The notes under the pieces were generated by a model that worked only from the letters and a program-made list of their open reading frames with translations, was not told where the DNA came from and searched no databases. 43,370 nt of DNA from NCBI RefSeq assembly GCF_000688695.1, contig NZ_JIBQ01000009.1, positions 67,532 to 110,901 of the forward strand, read 5' to 3'. Of the stretch, positions 33,656 to 41,927 are shown piece by piece. Positions within the stretch are counted from its first letter, which is position 1, and each line of letters starts with the position of its first letter. The position numbers and the translations under genes are program-made. The DNA is from Lonsdalea quercina subsp. quercina (GTDB taxonomy: Bacteria; Pseudomonadota; Gammaproteobacteria; Enterobacterales; Enterobacteriaceae).

Positions 33656-34921
33656 TTACTGAGACAGAACGCGGGACAGGAGCGCCAGGGCCTGGCTGAA
33701 CTGGGCATCGGGAATCGTCAGCGGATACAGGAACCGGATGACGTTGCCGTGCACGCCGCAGGTCAGCAGCAGCAGCCCCTGGTCCAGCGCCGCCTTCTGA
33801 TATTTTTTGGTGATTTCCGCGCTCGGTTTGCCCGTCTGCGGGTCGTTGAATTCCACCGCGACCATCGAACCGCGAGCACGAATATCCGCGATTGCCGGAC
33901 AGTGCGCTTTCGCCTGTTCCAGCGTCTCTACCAGTGTAGCGCCCAGCTTCTGCGCTCGCTGGCACAGTTGCTCTTGTTCGATCACATCCAGCACGGCCAG
34001 CGCGGAAGCGACCGCCAGCGGGTTACCGGCGTAGGTGCCGCCCAGTCCGCCAGGCCCCGGCGCATCCATCACGTCGGCACGGCCCACGACGCCGGAGATC
34101 GGGAAACCGCCGCCGAGGCTTTTCGCCATCGTGATCAGATCCGCCTTGTCCTGGTAATACTCCATGGCGAACACTTTGCCGGTACGCGCGAAGCCGCTCT
34201 GAACTTCGTCGGCAATCAGCAACATGCCGTGCTGGTCACACAACTTGCGCAGCGCGCTGATAAATTCCGGCGGCGCCACATTGAAGCCGCCTTCGCCTTG
34301 AATCGGCTCAAGAATAATGGCCGCAACCTGATCGGCGGCAATGTCCGTGTGCAGCAGGCGATCGATGCTTTCCATCGCCTGTTCAACGCTGATGCCCTGA
34401 TGCTCATTGGGATAGAGCGCATGGAAAATGGATCCGGGGAACGGCCCGAAACCCGTTGAATAAGGGGCCACTTTGCCGGTCAGGGTCATCGTCAGAAGCG
34501 TACGGCCATGGAAAGCGGCGCCGAAGGCGATAACCCCCGGACGCTTGGTGTGCGCCCGCGCGATTTTAACTGCATTTTCAACGGCTTCTGCGCCGGTAGT
34601 GAAAAAGGTGGTTTTAGCCGGGCCGTCGATAGGCGCCAGTTCGTTGATGCGCTCCGCGAGGGTGACATAGCTGCCGTATGGCACAATTTGATAAGCGGTA
34701 TGCGTAAAGCATTCCAGCTGTTCGCGCACCGCTGCCAGCAGTTTGGGATGGCGGTGGCCGGTGTTCAGTACGGCGATACCCGCAGAAAAGTCAATATATT
34801 CATTACCTTCCACATCCCATAACGTCGCATTTTCCGCCTTGGCCGCAAAAAAATCACACATGACGCCGACACCACGCGGTGTGGCCGCCAAACGACGTTG
34901 ATTGAGTTCGCTATTTTTCAT
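33656..34921 (-). CDS. gabT: GabT, 4-aminobutyrate aminotransferase
   Basis: This 421-residue class-III PLP aminotransferase converts GABA and 2-oxoglutarate to succinate semialdehyde and glutamate. It has RRLAATPRGVGVMCDFFAAK, GIAVLNTGHRHP, the PLP aspartate in LIADEVQSGFARTG and the Schiff-base lysine in TMAKSLGGGFP. ATG 34921 with GGAG 8 nt upstream is preferred to a longer frame from 35002. PuuE and 5-aminovalerate transaminase are close relatives and cannot be excluded. It is divergent from the GabR-type regulator and co-transcribed with gabD. Confidence 0.93.
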   Translation of the reverse strand: MKNSELNQRRLAATPRGVGVMCDFFAAKAENATLWDVEGNEYIDFSAGIAVLNTGHRHPKLLAAVREQLECFTHTAYQIVPYGSYVTLAERINELAPIDGPAKTTFFTTGAEAVENAVKIARAHTKRPGVIAFGAAFHGRTLLTMTLTGKVAPYSTGFGPFPGSIFHALYPNEHQGISVEQAMESIDRLLHTDIAADQVAAIILEPIQGEGGFNVAPPEFISALRKLCDQHGMLLIADEVQSGFARTGKVFAMEYYQDKADLITMAKSLGGGFPISGVVGRADVMDAPGPGGLGGTYAGNPLAVASALAVLDVIEQEQLCQRAQKLGATLVETLEQAKAHCPAIADIRARGSMVAVEFNDPQTGKPSAEITKKYQKAALDQGLLLLTCGVHGNVIRFLYPLTIPDAQFSQALALLSRVLSQ

Positions 34922-35047
34922 TTTGTTGACTCCGATTCGATGGACTGACGCATTGCTTGCGGCTGACGATTGACGTCTGTTGTTGCTATTTACCTCCTGC
35001 ATGGTTCTATAATCCAGTGCCAGTTTATAAAATTTGAGGGATCCAAT

Positions 35048-36541
35048 TTGCGCTCGCTACTCACAGACCTGCTGTTGCAGGGGTTGGAAAACCAGCAGGA
35101 TGGGACATTGAATAAACGGTTGAATGACGCGATTCGGCTAGCCATCCTGGAAGGCGCTATCGCTCCCGGCTGTCGTCTGCCCTCATCACGGGACTTGGCG
35201 CAGCAGCTGTCGCTGTCGCGCAATACGGTGATCGCCGCCTACGAACAGCTGTTGGCGGAGGGCTATATCGAAACGCGCACCGGCAGCGGAACGTATGTCA
35301 CCGAGCAACTGCCGTCCGTCACCGTTCCCCCGCTGCGGGACAACAGCGAAGGCGCCGTTCGGCCCGCGGTGCAAGAGCTTTCGCGTCGCGGAATGAACCT
35401 GCTCGGTTATACCGGTGCGTCGGCGCGTCAGTGGGGGGCGTTCATGCCGGGGATCCCGGATATCACCTGCTTTCCGCACGATTTATGGCGCAGGTTGCAA
35501 ACGCGCATCACCCGTCGCATGAAACCGGAACAGCTTTCCTATTCGCCGAAAGGCGGCAGCCCTGAACTTCAAGAAGCGTTAGTCGACTATCTGCGCGTCG
35601 CACGTTCGGTGGAGTGCCGACCTGAGCAGATTCTCATCACCGAGGGCACGCATCAGGCGATGGATCTGCTGGCGAAAATGCTCTGCAACCCGGGGGATCT
35701 GGCCTGGCTGGAAGAGCCGTGCTACTGGGGGATGCGCAATGTGCTGACCATCAACGGGCTGCGCATTGCGCCTGTCGATGTGGACGAGCAAGGTATGGTG
35801 CCGCCTGAAACGATTTCGCCTCAGTCGATACCGCGCCTCATCTGCGTCACGCCATCGCATCAGTATCCGCTGGGCGCGGTAATGAGCCTGGCGCGTCGCC
35901 AGCGGTTGCTCGCCTTGGCGCAGGAGCACGGCAGCTGGGTTATCGAGGACGACTACGACAGCGAATTTCGCTTTTCCGGCAGCCCGATCCCGGCGCTGCG
36001 TGGCTTGAAGAATCAACCACCGGTGATTTATATCGGCACGTTCAGCAAGACGCTCTATCCGGGTCTGCGGGTGAGTTACATGGTGCTGCCGATGCATCTG
36101 GCGCGAGAGCTTAAAACCGGTCACGACGAGCTCTACCGCGGCGGTCACATGCTGACGCAGCTGACCCTGAGCCAGTTTCTGCGCGAGGGCCACTATGCCG
36201 CGCATATTCGCCGGATGCGCCTGCTGTACGGCCGCCGCCGGGCATTGCTTAGCGAGCTGATCGTAGAACATCTGGGCGAAGACTACCTGGGCTATAACAG
36301 CAACGCGGGCCTGCACCTGATTCTACGGCTGCCCGAGGCGACCGACGACGTACTGCTCAGCAGCCGCATCATCCAGCGCGGCGTCATGGTGAAACCCCTC
36401 TCCAGCTACTATCTCCACCCTCGCCCCCAGCGCGGTCTGCTGCTGGGATACGCCTGCGTTAAAGAGGAAGATATGGCGCGGGCGTTCTCCGTGATCGTGA
36501 GCTGTTTGAAGGAGATGCGGACCCGTGCCAAGCAGGCTTAA
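35048..36541 (+). CDS. MocR/GabR-type regulator (GntR helix-turn-helix fused to aminotransferase-like domain)
   Basis: This 497-residue protein has an N-terminal GntR-type winged helix (about 10-85, AILEGAIAPGCRLPSSRDLAQ ... SRNTVIAAYEQLLAEGYIET split by a few residues) and a C-terminal fold-type I aminotransferase-like domain with the PLP lysine in YIGTFSKTLYPGLRVSY. MocR proteins such as GabR sense GABA through PLP and activate gabT-gabD. The start is taken as TTG at 35048, preceded by GAGG; the upstream in-frame ATG (34970) would read through the promoter region (TATAAT at 35008-35013). It is divergent from gabT, the classic arrangement. Confidence 0.85.
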   Translation: MRSLLTDLLLQGLENQQDGTLNKRLNDAIRLAILEGAIAPGCRLPSSRDLAQQLSLSRNTVIAAYEQLLAEGYIETRTGSGTYVTEQLPSVTVPPLRDNSEGAVRPAVQELSRRGMNLLGYTGASARQWGAFMPGIPDITCFPHDLWRRLQTRITRRMKPEQLSYSPKGGSPELQEALVDYLRVARSVECRPEQILITEGTHQAMDLLAKMLCNPGDLAWLEEPCYWGMRNVLTINGLRIAPVDVDEQGMVPPETISPQSIPRLICVTPSHQYPLGAVMSLARRQRLLALAQEHGSWVIEDDYDSEFRFSGSPIPALRGLKNQPPVIYIGTFSKTLYPGLRVSYMVLPMHLARELKTGHDELYRGGHMLTQLTLSQFLREGHYAAHIRRMRLLYGRRRALLSELIVEHLGEDYLGYNSNAGLHLILRLPEATDDVLLSSRIIQRGVMVKPLSSYYLHPRPQRGLLLGYACVKEEDMARAFSVIVSCLKEMRTRAKQA

Positions 36542-36556
36542 TAGCGTACGTCGAAG

Positions 36557-36571
36557 GCACTATTTTGGTGC
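36557..36571. promoter_or_regulatory. NtrC binding site
   Basis: GCACTATTTTGGTGC fits the NtrC dyad GCAC-N7-GTGC exactly and differs by one base from the strong glnA site GCACTATATTGGTGC. It lies about 225 bp upstream of the sigma-54 promoter of the ATPase gene. Flanking bases extend the dyad to AAGGCAC/GTGCCTT, so it also looks like a small hairpin. Confidence 0.78.
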
Positions 36572-36795
36572 CTTACTCCCTCAATGCATTCACCATTATG
36601 AGGCATCACCTCTTTTACCATCGCGCTGACCGTGTCGAAAAACTGTTCAACCTGCCCAGTCATTCTTTCGTTAATAACGGCAAGCCACGAACGTCCTTTC
36701 CCTCGTGACGACCTTGAGATATCCGTCCTGACCATGGTCTAACGCACGGGTCATCCCAGCGACACTTCCGCGTCGTCCCCCTCAATTTTTCAAGC

Positions 36796-36811
36796 AGGCA
36801 TGATTTATGCA
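36796..36811 (+). promoter_or_regulatory. Sigma-54-type promoter of the ABC ATPase gene
   Basis: AGGCATGATTTATGCA has the required GG-N10-GC spacing. It has one mismatch at -24 (AGGCA for TGGCA) and one at -12 (ATGC for TTGC, the same change as in the 31974-31990 promoter). It lies 38 bp before the ATG. Confidence 0.65.
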
Positions 36812-36849
36812 TCAATCGTTGAATACAGACACAGTGAGAGAGTGCCTTA

Positions 36850-37944
36850 ATGAAAAACTTTGTCAGCTTCAAAAATATTCAAAAGACCTATGATGGCGAT
36901 CGTCTGGTCGTCAAGAACCTGAATCTGGACATTCAGGAAGGCGAATTTCTGACGATGCTCGGCCCGTCCGGCTCGGGTAAGACCACCAGTTTGATGATGC
37001 TGGCCGGGTTCGAAACCCCGACGCAGGGAGAGATATTGTTACGCGATACCCCGCTGCATAATCAGCCCGCGCATCAACGCGGCATCGGCATGGTATTTCA
37101 AAATTACGCCCTGTTTCCGCATATGACCGTGGCGGAAAACCTGGCCTTTCCGCTCTCCATCCGCCGCCTGAATCGCAGCGACATCAAAGAGAAAGTCGAC
37201 CGCGTGCTGGATCGCGTAAAACTGACCAGTCTGGCCGACCGCTATCCGGCGCAGATGTCCGGCGGACAACAGCAGCGCGTGGCGCTGGCGCGCGCGTTGG
37301 TGTTCGAGCCGCGTTTGGTGCTGATGGATGAACCGCTAGGGGCGCTCGATAAACAGCTGCGTGAACATATGCAATTGGAGATCAAAGAGCTGCATCGCGC
37401 ATTGGAGCTGACGGTGGTTTATGTGACTCACGATCAGAGCGAAGCGATGACGATGTCCGACCGGGTGGCGGTATTTAATGACGGCATCATCCAGCAGATG
37501 GACAGCCCCAACGATATCTACGAACGCCCGCAAAATGCGTTTGTGGCGCAGTTTATCGGCGAGAACAACACGTTGATCGGCACGCAGTCAGGCAGCGACG
37601 GCGACTATTACAACGTGACGCTGGGAGATGGCACCGTGTTGAAAGCGCTGAAGGTCCGCCCTAGCTCCCCCGGCAAAACGATTTCAGTGTGTATCCGTCC
37701 GGAAAGGGTCAAAATCAACGCCGAACATCTACAGCCCGGCGCGCAGCAGGTGCATGCGCGTATCAGTCAGTTTATCTATCTGGGCGATCACGTACGGATG
37801 ATGACCGACGTTGCGGGGCAATCTCAGTTTATGGTCAAACTACCGGCAAGCGATGTGGATCCGTCCTGGAAGGTCGGCACCGGGGTGAAACTCTCCTGGA
37901 TGCCGGAAAATCTGCGGGCGTTAGATGTGATCACCACACATTAA
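36850..37944 (+). CDS. ABC transporter ATPase, spermidine/putrescine/GABA type
   Basis: This 364-residue ATPase is of the PotA/UgpC class: Walker A GPSGSGKTT (38-46), Q-loop VFQNYALFPH, signature MSGGQQQRVALARAL (136-150), Walker B VLMDEPLGALD (157-167), switch His in VTHDQSEAM, and a C-terminal TOBE domain (about 285-360). It is the only ATPase in the window and the matching permease operon has none, so they most probably form one transporter despite separation by gabD, gabT and the regulator. It has its own NtrC/sigma-54 control region. Confidence 0.9.
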   Translation: MKNFVSFKNIQKTYDGDRLVVKNLNLDIQEGEFLTMLGPSGSGKTTSLMMLAGFETPTQGEILLRDTPLHNQPAHQRGIGMVFQNYALFPHMTVAENLAFPLSIRRLNRSDIKEKVDRVLDRVKLTSLADRYPAQMSGGQQQRVALARALVFEPRLVLMDEPLGALDKQLREHMQLEIKELHRALELTVVYVTHDQSEAMTMSDRVAVFNDGIIQQMDSPNDIYERPQNAFVAQFIGENNTLIGTQSGSDGDYYNVTLGDGTVLKALKVRPSSPGKTISVCIRPERVKINAEHLQPGAQQVHARISQFIYLGDHVRMMTDVAGQSQFMVKLPASDVDPSWKVGTGVKLSWMPENLRALDVITTH

Positions 37945-37967
37945 TTTCCCCTCTCCACACCTCGAAA

Positions 37968-37988
37968 ACCGCCTTAAGTGAAGGCGGT
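37968..37988 (+). terminator. Stem-loop downstream of the ATPase gene
   Basis: ACCGCCTT (37968-37975) pairs with AAGGCGGT (37981-37988) with a 5-nt loop, 24 bp after the stop. A second short stem AGACT/AGTCT followed by TTTT lies just after it (37989-38007). Together they probably end the rightward transcript. Confidence 0.65.
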
Positions 37989-38121
37989 CAGACTGACGCG
38001 AGTCTTTTCGCGCCAGTCATAGGCGACATTCGTTAGCGTGTCGCCGTCAGTCATGCTTCTCATGCAATTCCCTGGGCTGGGTGAACAACCCGCCGCCTTA
38101 TCGCCTTCATTCTCCGGGCGT

Positions 38122-38145
38122 AAAAAAGGGCAGCTTACGCCGCCC
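38122..38145 (-). terminator. Intrinsic terminator of yiaY
   Basis: On the minus strand GGGCGGC-GTAA-GCTGCCC (38145-38128, with one internal mismatch pair) is followed by six T residues (38127-38122). It is 23 bp past the yiaY stop. Confidence 0.85.
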
Positions 38146-38167
38146 TCATAAATACATGACACCTGAA

Positions 38168-39316
38168 TTACATCGCGGCCGCAAAGACGGAAACGATGTC
38201 AGCATGCGTACCCTGTCTTGGGTTGGTCAGGCTGCAGGCATCTTTCAGGGCGTTGTCCGCCAGCGTATTGAAGTCTTCTTCTTTAACGCCCAACGCTTTC
38301 AGGCCGGTCGGAATACCGATGTCGCTGGAGAGTTTGACGATAGCCGCAATCGCCGCTTCGGCGGCATCGGCGTCGCTCAGGGGAGTGACGTCAACGCCCA
38401 GCGCTTTCGCTACGTCTTTCAGGCGAGCGGCGGCAACAGCGGCGTTATAACGCACGACGTGCGGCAGCAGTACGGCGTTGCAGACCCCGTGCGGCAGGTT
38501 ATAGAAGCCGCCCAGTTGGTGAGCCATTGCATGCACATAACCCAAAGAGGCGTTGTTAAAGGCCATTCCCGCCATGAACTGCGCATACGCCATTTGCTCA
38601 CGCGCTTCCATATTTTTGCCGTCGTGTACCGCATTGCTCAAATGGTCGCGAATCAGCTCAATGGCTTTGATCGCAACGGCATCCGTGATCGGATCTGCGG
38701 CGGTTGAAACGTAGGCTTCGATCGCATGCGTTAACGCATCCATACCGGTTGCCGCCGTCAGAGACGCCGGCATACCGACCATCAATGCAGGGTCGTTGAT
38801 GGACATGAGCGGAGTGACGTTTTGATCGACGATAGCCATTTTCACGTGGCGCACTTCATCAGTGATGATGCAGAAGCGCGTCATTTCGGAAGCGGTACCC
38901 GCCGTGGTGTTGATGCCGAACAGCGCCAGCTGCGGGCGATGTGATTTATCTACCCCTTCGTAATCAGCAATCTGGCCGCCGTTGGTTGCCAGCAACGCAA
39001 TCCCCTTCGCACAGTCATGTGAAGAACCACCGCCCAGAGAAACGATGCAGTCGCAGTCGTTGGACTTCAGCAAGCTCAGTCCTTCATCCACGTTTTTGAC
39101 CGTGGGGTTAGGCTGCACGCCATCATATACAGCACTGAAAACCTGATGTTCATTTAACAAAGCCTGCACCGTGGCGACCACGCCGATTTTGTTCAGTACG
39201 CTATCGGTCACAATCAGCGCGCGTTTGAAGCCCTGTGCCTGAATCTGCTTAGCCGCTTCCTGTAAAGAGCCTTCACCCATCAGGTTTACTGCCGGAATAT
39301 AAAATGCGCTACTCAT
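38168..39316 (-). CDS. yiaY: Iron-containing alcohol dehydrogenase (YiaY/FucO family)
   Basis: This 382-residue enzyme is a group-III, NAD-dependent, iron-activated alcohol dehydrogenase. It has the dinucleotide motif [16 protein letters not shown] and the metal-binding region with Asp and His residues, [43 protein letters not shown]. Its length and sequence match E. coli YiaY; the related FucO uses lactaldehyde. It is a monocistronic leftward gene with a strong terminator. Substrate is not predictable from sequence. Confidence 0.92.
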   Translation of the reverse strand: MSSAFYIPAVNLMGEGSLQEAAKQIQAQGFKRALIVTDSVLNKIGVVATVQALLNEHQVFSAVYDGVQPNPTVKNVDEGLSLLKSNDCDCIVSLGGGSSHDCAKGIALLATNGGQIADYEGVDKSHRPQLALFGINTTAGTASEMTRFCIITDEVRHVKMAIVDQNVTPLMSINDPALMVGMPASLTAATGMDALTHAIEAYVSTAADPITDAVAIKAIELIRDHLSNAVHDGKNMEAREQMAYAQFMAGMAFNNASLGYVHAMAHQLGGFYNLPHGVCNAVLLPHVVRYNAAVAAARLKDVAKALGVDVTPLSDADAAEAAIAAIVKLSSDIGIPTGLKALGVKEEDFNTLADNALKDACSLTNPRQGTHADIVSVFAAAM

Positions 39317-39734
39317 CTTTTTTCACCATATCCATTGATTTTAAATGTTAACTGGCGGCAATCCTATCACCGAGGCATGCGGGTTAAATTGATTTAAAGC
39401 AACTTAATCTGACTGGTTCTATCGCGATTGACAGGGATATTATGACAAGCATCAATTATCGAAGTGCCTTTGTTAAGCAAATGCTAAATATTTTCGAGTC
39501 CCGAAGGATATCAAAAAAGGAAGAATGCCGCCCAGATCCGTTGGCCGGCGCGGGAGAGTCAGGACCGATCGGCTGAAACGATTATTCTAATAAAAATAAA
39601 TAATAAATTTAAGTAACAAAAGTAAATGAGGATGACGACAGCGATAACAAGAAGAAATAAAAGGAGGGGAAAAGACGGACAGGGGCTTTATTCATGTCCG
39701 CACCCCATCAGATGCGGACAACGATCGCTACAGG
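39317..39734. other. Intergenic region between yiaY and the GlsB/YeaQ gene
   Basis: The 418-bp gap contains the yiaY promoter side and, near 39696-39719, a 7-bp stem-loop (GTCCGCA/TGCGGAC) past the stop of the GlsB-family gene. Around 39580-39660 it is strongly AT-rich and purine-rich. A 43-codon frame at 39442-39573 (+) is too weakly supported to call. Confidence 0.5.
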
Positions 39735-39983
39735 CTAACTGCGGATTTTACGATAGATCCAAAGCACCACCAGAGAACCGATAACGGCTACGATGAAGCT
39801 GCCAAAGTTGAAACCGTCTACGCGGCCATAGCCGAAGAAGGTACTGATATACCCGCCGACAACCGCACCAATAACGCCCAGCAGTACCGTCATGAAGAAA
39901 CCGCCGCCATCATTCCCCGGCATGATCCACTTGGCGAGGATACCCGCGATCAAACCGAAGATAATCCATGAAAGAATGCCCAT
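39735..39983 (-). CDS. GlsB/YeaQ/YmgE-family small membrane protein
   Basis: This 82-residue protein has three short Gly-rich membrane helices (ILSWIIFGLIAGILAKW, FFMTVLLGVIGAVVGGYIS, FIVAVIGSLVVLWIY). This is the pattern of the so-called transglycosylase-associated proteins YeaQ/YmgE, inner-membrane proteins induced by stress in enterobacteria; no enzymatic activity is established. The start has GAGGTAGGT upstream. It stands alone. Confidence 0.88.
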   Translation of the reverse strand: MGILSWIIFGLIAGILAKWIMPGNDGGGFFMTVLLGVIGAVVGGYISTFFGYGRVDGFNFGSFIVAVIGSLVVLWIYRKIRS

Positions 39984-40434
39984 ACCTACCTCATCTAGTT
40001 AGTGACTGACCTGTTTGCCCATTAAAATGGATCGCAGCTTAATGGTTAATTAACCATCGCAATTCGAAACCGAGGTTAAGTATAGTCAAAATTTCACGTT
40101 GTACCGCCCAATACATCTGACTGCTGGTTTGTTGACCGCCCTCTGTTTTTAAAGGACTTCACGTCGCCGTAACAGGCGGAAAAGTCACATTTCATCACAA
40201 AAAAAACGACTAGACCGGAATGCCTTTTTATTAGTTAATAGCGCCTCGCAGTCAGGTGCCATTCACCTGCGAAAGCCCCTTTAGCTGTACCGTCTCAACG
40301 ACTGTGTGAGGGATGCTTAGCGTTGTATCCAAAGCATTTATCGCCCGATTCCTAGATATATTTCCGCATTCTTTTCCTAAACTGAGTCAATTGTACTGTT
40401 TAAACCCTGGCAGCCAGGCATACGGAGGATAGAG
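39984..40434. other. Divergent intergenic region before the acyltransferase gene
   Basis: This 451-bp gap lies between the divergent GlsB-family and acyltransferase genes. It contains a 6-bp hairpin CAGGTG/CACCTG (40254-40270) and an AT-rich stretch near 40190-40240. GGAGGAT before 40435 is the ribosome site of the acyltransferase gene. I see no gene or named regulatory site. Confidence 0.5.
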
Positions 40435-41706
40435 ATGAAAGTCAGTAAAGAGCGGTTTATCGGACTTGAATGGCTCCGTTTTCTGCTGGGATGTTACGTT
40501 ATGATTTACCACACGCTGCACGTCTATCCTCAGCGATTCAACATCCCGTTTCTGGATGAATTGACCAGTATGGGGTTCTTTGCGACCAGCACTTTCTTCG
40601 TGTTGTCCGGCTTCTTACTCGCCCACGTGTATATCCGGGACGGTCAGCTACGTGAACCGGCCCGACGATTTATGGCCAAGCGTCTGTTCAATCTCTACCC
40701 CATTCACATCATCGGCCTTGTCAGCTCAATCCTGGTGGTCATGTTAATGCAGTGGCTGGCAATTCCACCGGAAGGTCAGGTAGCCAGCGCGCGGTTCGTG
40801 ATATACGACAGTAATCAGCCCGGAGTCGATCCGGCCACGCTGCGTCACTATATGGATAACGTGCAGCTCACGTTCAACAGCCTGTTACAGCTGTTATTGC
40901 TACAGGCGTGGAACCCTTATTTTCTGACCTTTAACGCGCCGTTGTGGTCGCTATCCACCCTATTCTTCTTCTATCTGCTGTTTCCGCTGCTGGCGCCCCG
41001 GCTGATGAATAGCCGCTATCCGCGCCGTTGGCTGGCGTTCATCTTCGTACTCTATCTGTTGCCCGCGGTATGGGTGGTCTGGCACAAACTGTACGGCATG
41101 CCGTATACCGGTCTGCTGCAACGCGGCCCCCTATTCCGGCTGCCCGAGTTTCTGGCGGGGATTCTGGGTTATGCGATTTTTCGACAGTACAAAGACGGCG
41201 TCGTCCCCGCGTTAACAGCGCGTCAGCGCAGAGGGCTGGTGGCATTTATTGTGGTCTGTTTCATCATCGCCACCGTTCTGTTTACCCGCGGCAGAGCGCA
41301 CTGGTACTTCCTGCTGCACAACGGACTTTTACTGCCTTCGCAGGTCCTGCTAGTCTGTTTGTCGGCGCAAGCCCGCGATCCCAGCAGCGAGTTAATCAGA
41401 AAATGGTCCCCGCGACTGGGCGCCGCGTCGTTGTCCATCTTTGCGCTGCATGTGCCATTATTTAATCTTTACCGCACGCTTGAACAGCTGGTCCGGGCCA
41501 ATCCCATAACCTGCTTCAGCAACTGGTCTCAGTGCGTTATTACGGCGGGTCAAGTACAGCTTTCAATGACCGGTTACGGCATTTTCCTATTAACGACGGT
41601 GGCGCTGTGCGTCATATTTCAGGAACAGGTTGTGGTGCGGATACGTAACGCACTGACAGACCGCTTTCTGAACCGCCGACTCACGGAGTCGAGCAGCGCA
41701 GCTTAA
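40435..41706 (+). CDS. Acyltransferase-3 family membrane O-acyltransferase
   Basis: This 423-residue protein has about ten membrane helices and the acyltransferase-3 N-terminal motif with Arg and His, EWLRFLLGCYVMIYHTLH, followed by FFVLSGFLLAHVY and the KRLFNLYPIHI segment. Relatives (OafA type) move acetyl or other acyl groups onto lipopolysaccharide, exopolysaccharide or other cell-surface sugars. A strong ribosome site precedes the ATG. There is no polysaccharide gene next to it, so the acceptor is unknown. Confidence 0.87.
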   Translation: MKVSKERFIGLEWLRFLLGCYVMIYHTLHVYPQRFNIPFLDELTSMGFFATSTFFVLSGFLLAHVYIRDGQLREPARRFMAKRLFNLYPIHIIGLVSSILVVMLMQWLAIPPEGQVASARFVIYDSNQPGVDPATLRHYMDNVQLTFNSLLQLLLLQAWNPYFLTFNAPLWSLSTLFFFYLLFPLLAPRLMNSRYPRRWLAFIFVLYLLPAVWVVWHKLYGMPYTGLLQRGPLFRLPEFLAGILGYAIFRQYKDGVVPALTARQRRGLVAFIVVCFIIATVLFTRGRAHWYFLLHNGLLLPSQVLLVCLSAQARDPSSELIRKWSPRLGAASLSIFALHVPLFNLYRTLEQLVRANPITCFSNWSQCVITAGQVQLSMTGYGIFLLTTVALCVIFQEQVVVRIRNALTDRFLNRRLTESSSAA

Positions 41707-41716
41707 TCGTTTCGCC

Positions 41717-41738
41717 GTGGGAAGCTTGGGCTTCCCAC
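41717..41738 (+). terminator. Stem-loop downstream of the acyltransferase gene
   Basis: GTGGGAAGC (41717-41725) and GCTTCCCAC (41730-41738) form a 9-bp stem with a 4-nt loop, 11 bp after the stop. No T run follows, so it is a probable 3' stabiliser or weak terminator. Confidence 0.55.
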
Positions 41739-41927
41739 AGGGTTATACCGGTAAATCATTAATGACCTCGGTTATAACGATTTACATTCTAATTGATACT
41801 CACTTATGCCTAGAGACACGACTCGTTTCCTGTTAATGTTTGCGGCGCCGGCATCAACCGGTGTTCTAACGGCCGAACGTCTCAAGGACGTCTTTCAACA
41901 TCAGTCACCATTTGTTTATCTCACAAC

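Larger units (their letters stand above)
36542..36849 (+). other. Regulatory region upstream of the ABC ATPase gene
   Basis: This 308-bp gap between the GabR-type gene and the ATPase gene holds an NtrC site (36557-36571) and a sigma-54 promoter (36796-36811). A short minus-strand frame (36735-36538) is present but has no recognisable product or context, and I do not call it. Confidence 0.6.

Noticed and set aside
35016-35022. TGGCACT on the minus strand as a sigma-54 -24 element for gabT
   Set aside because: No GC occurs at the required N10 spacing (TA is found), so there is no -12 element.
34970-35047. 26-codon extension of the GabR-type regulator from ATG 34970
   Set aside because: It crosses the intergenic promoter region with TATAAT at 35008; TTG 35048 has GAGG upstream and begins just before the GntR domain.
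36554-36574. Hairpin AAGGCAC/GTGCCTT as the terminator of the GabR-type gene
   Set aside because: It has no U tract, and the core matches the NtrC dyad GCAC-N7-GTGC almost perfectly, which explains it better.
36538-36735. 65-codon minus-strand frame after the GabR-type gene
   Set aside because: No recognisable family, no ribosome site, and it overlaps the NtrC region; most likely chance.
39442-39573. 43-codon plus-strand frame with ATG at 39442
   Set aside because: Only a weak ribosome site, low-complexity surroundings and no recognisable family.
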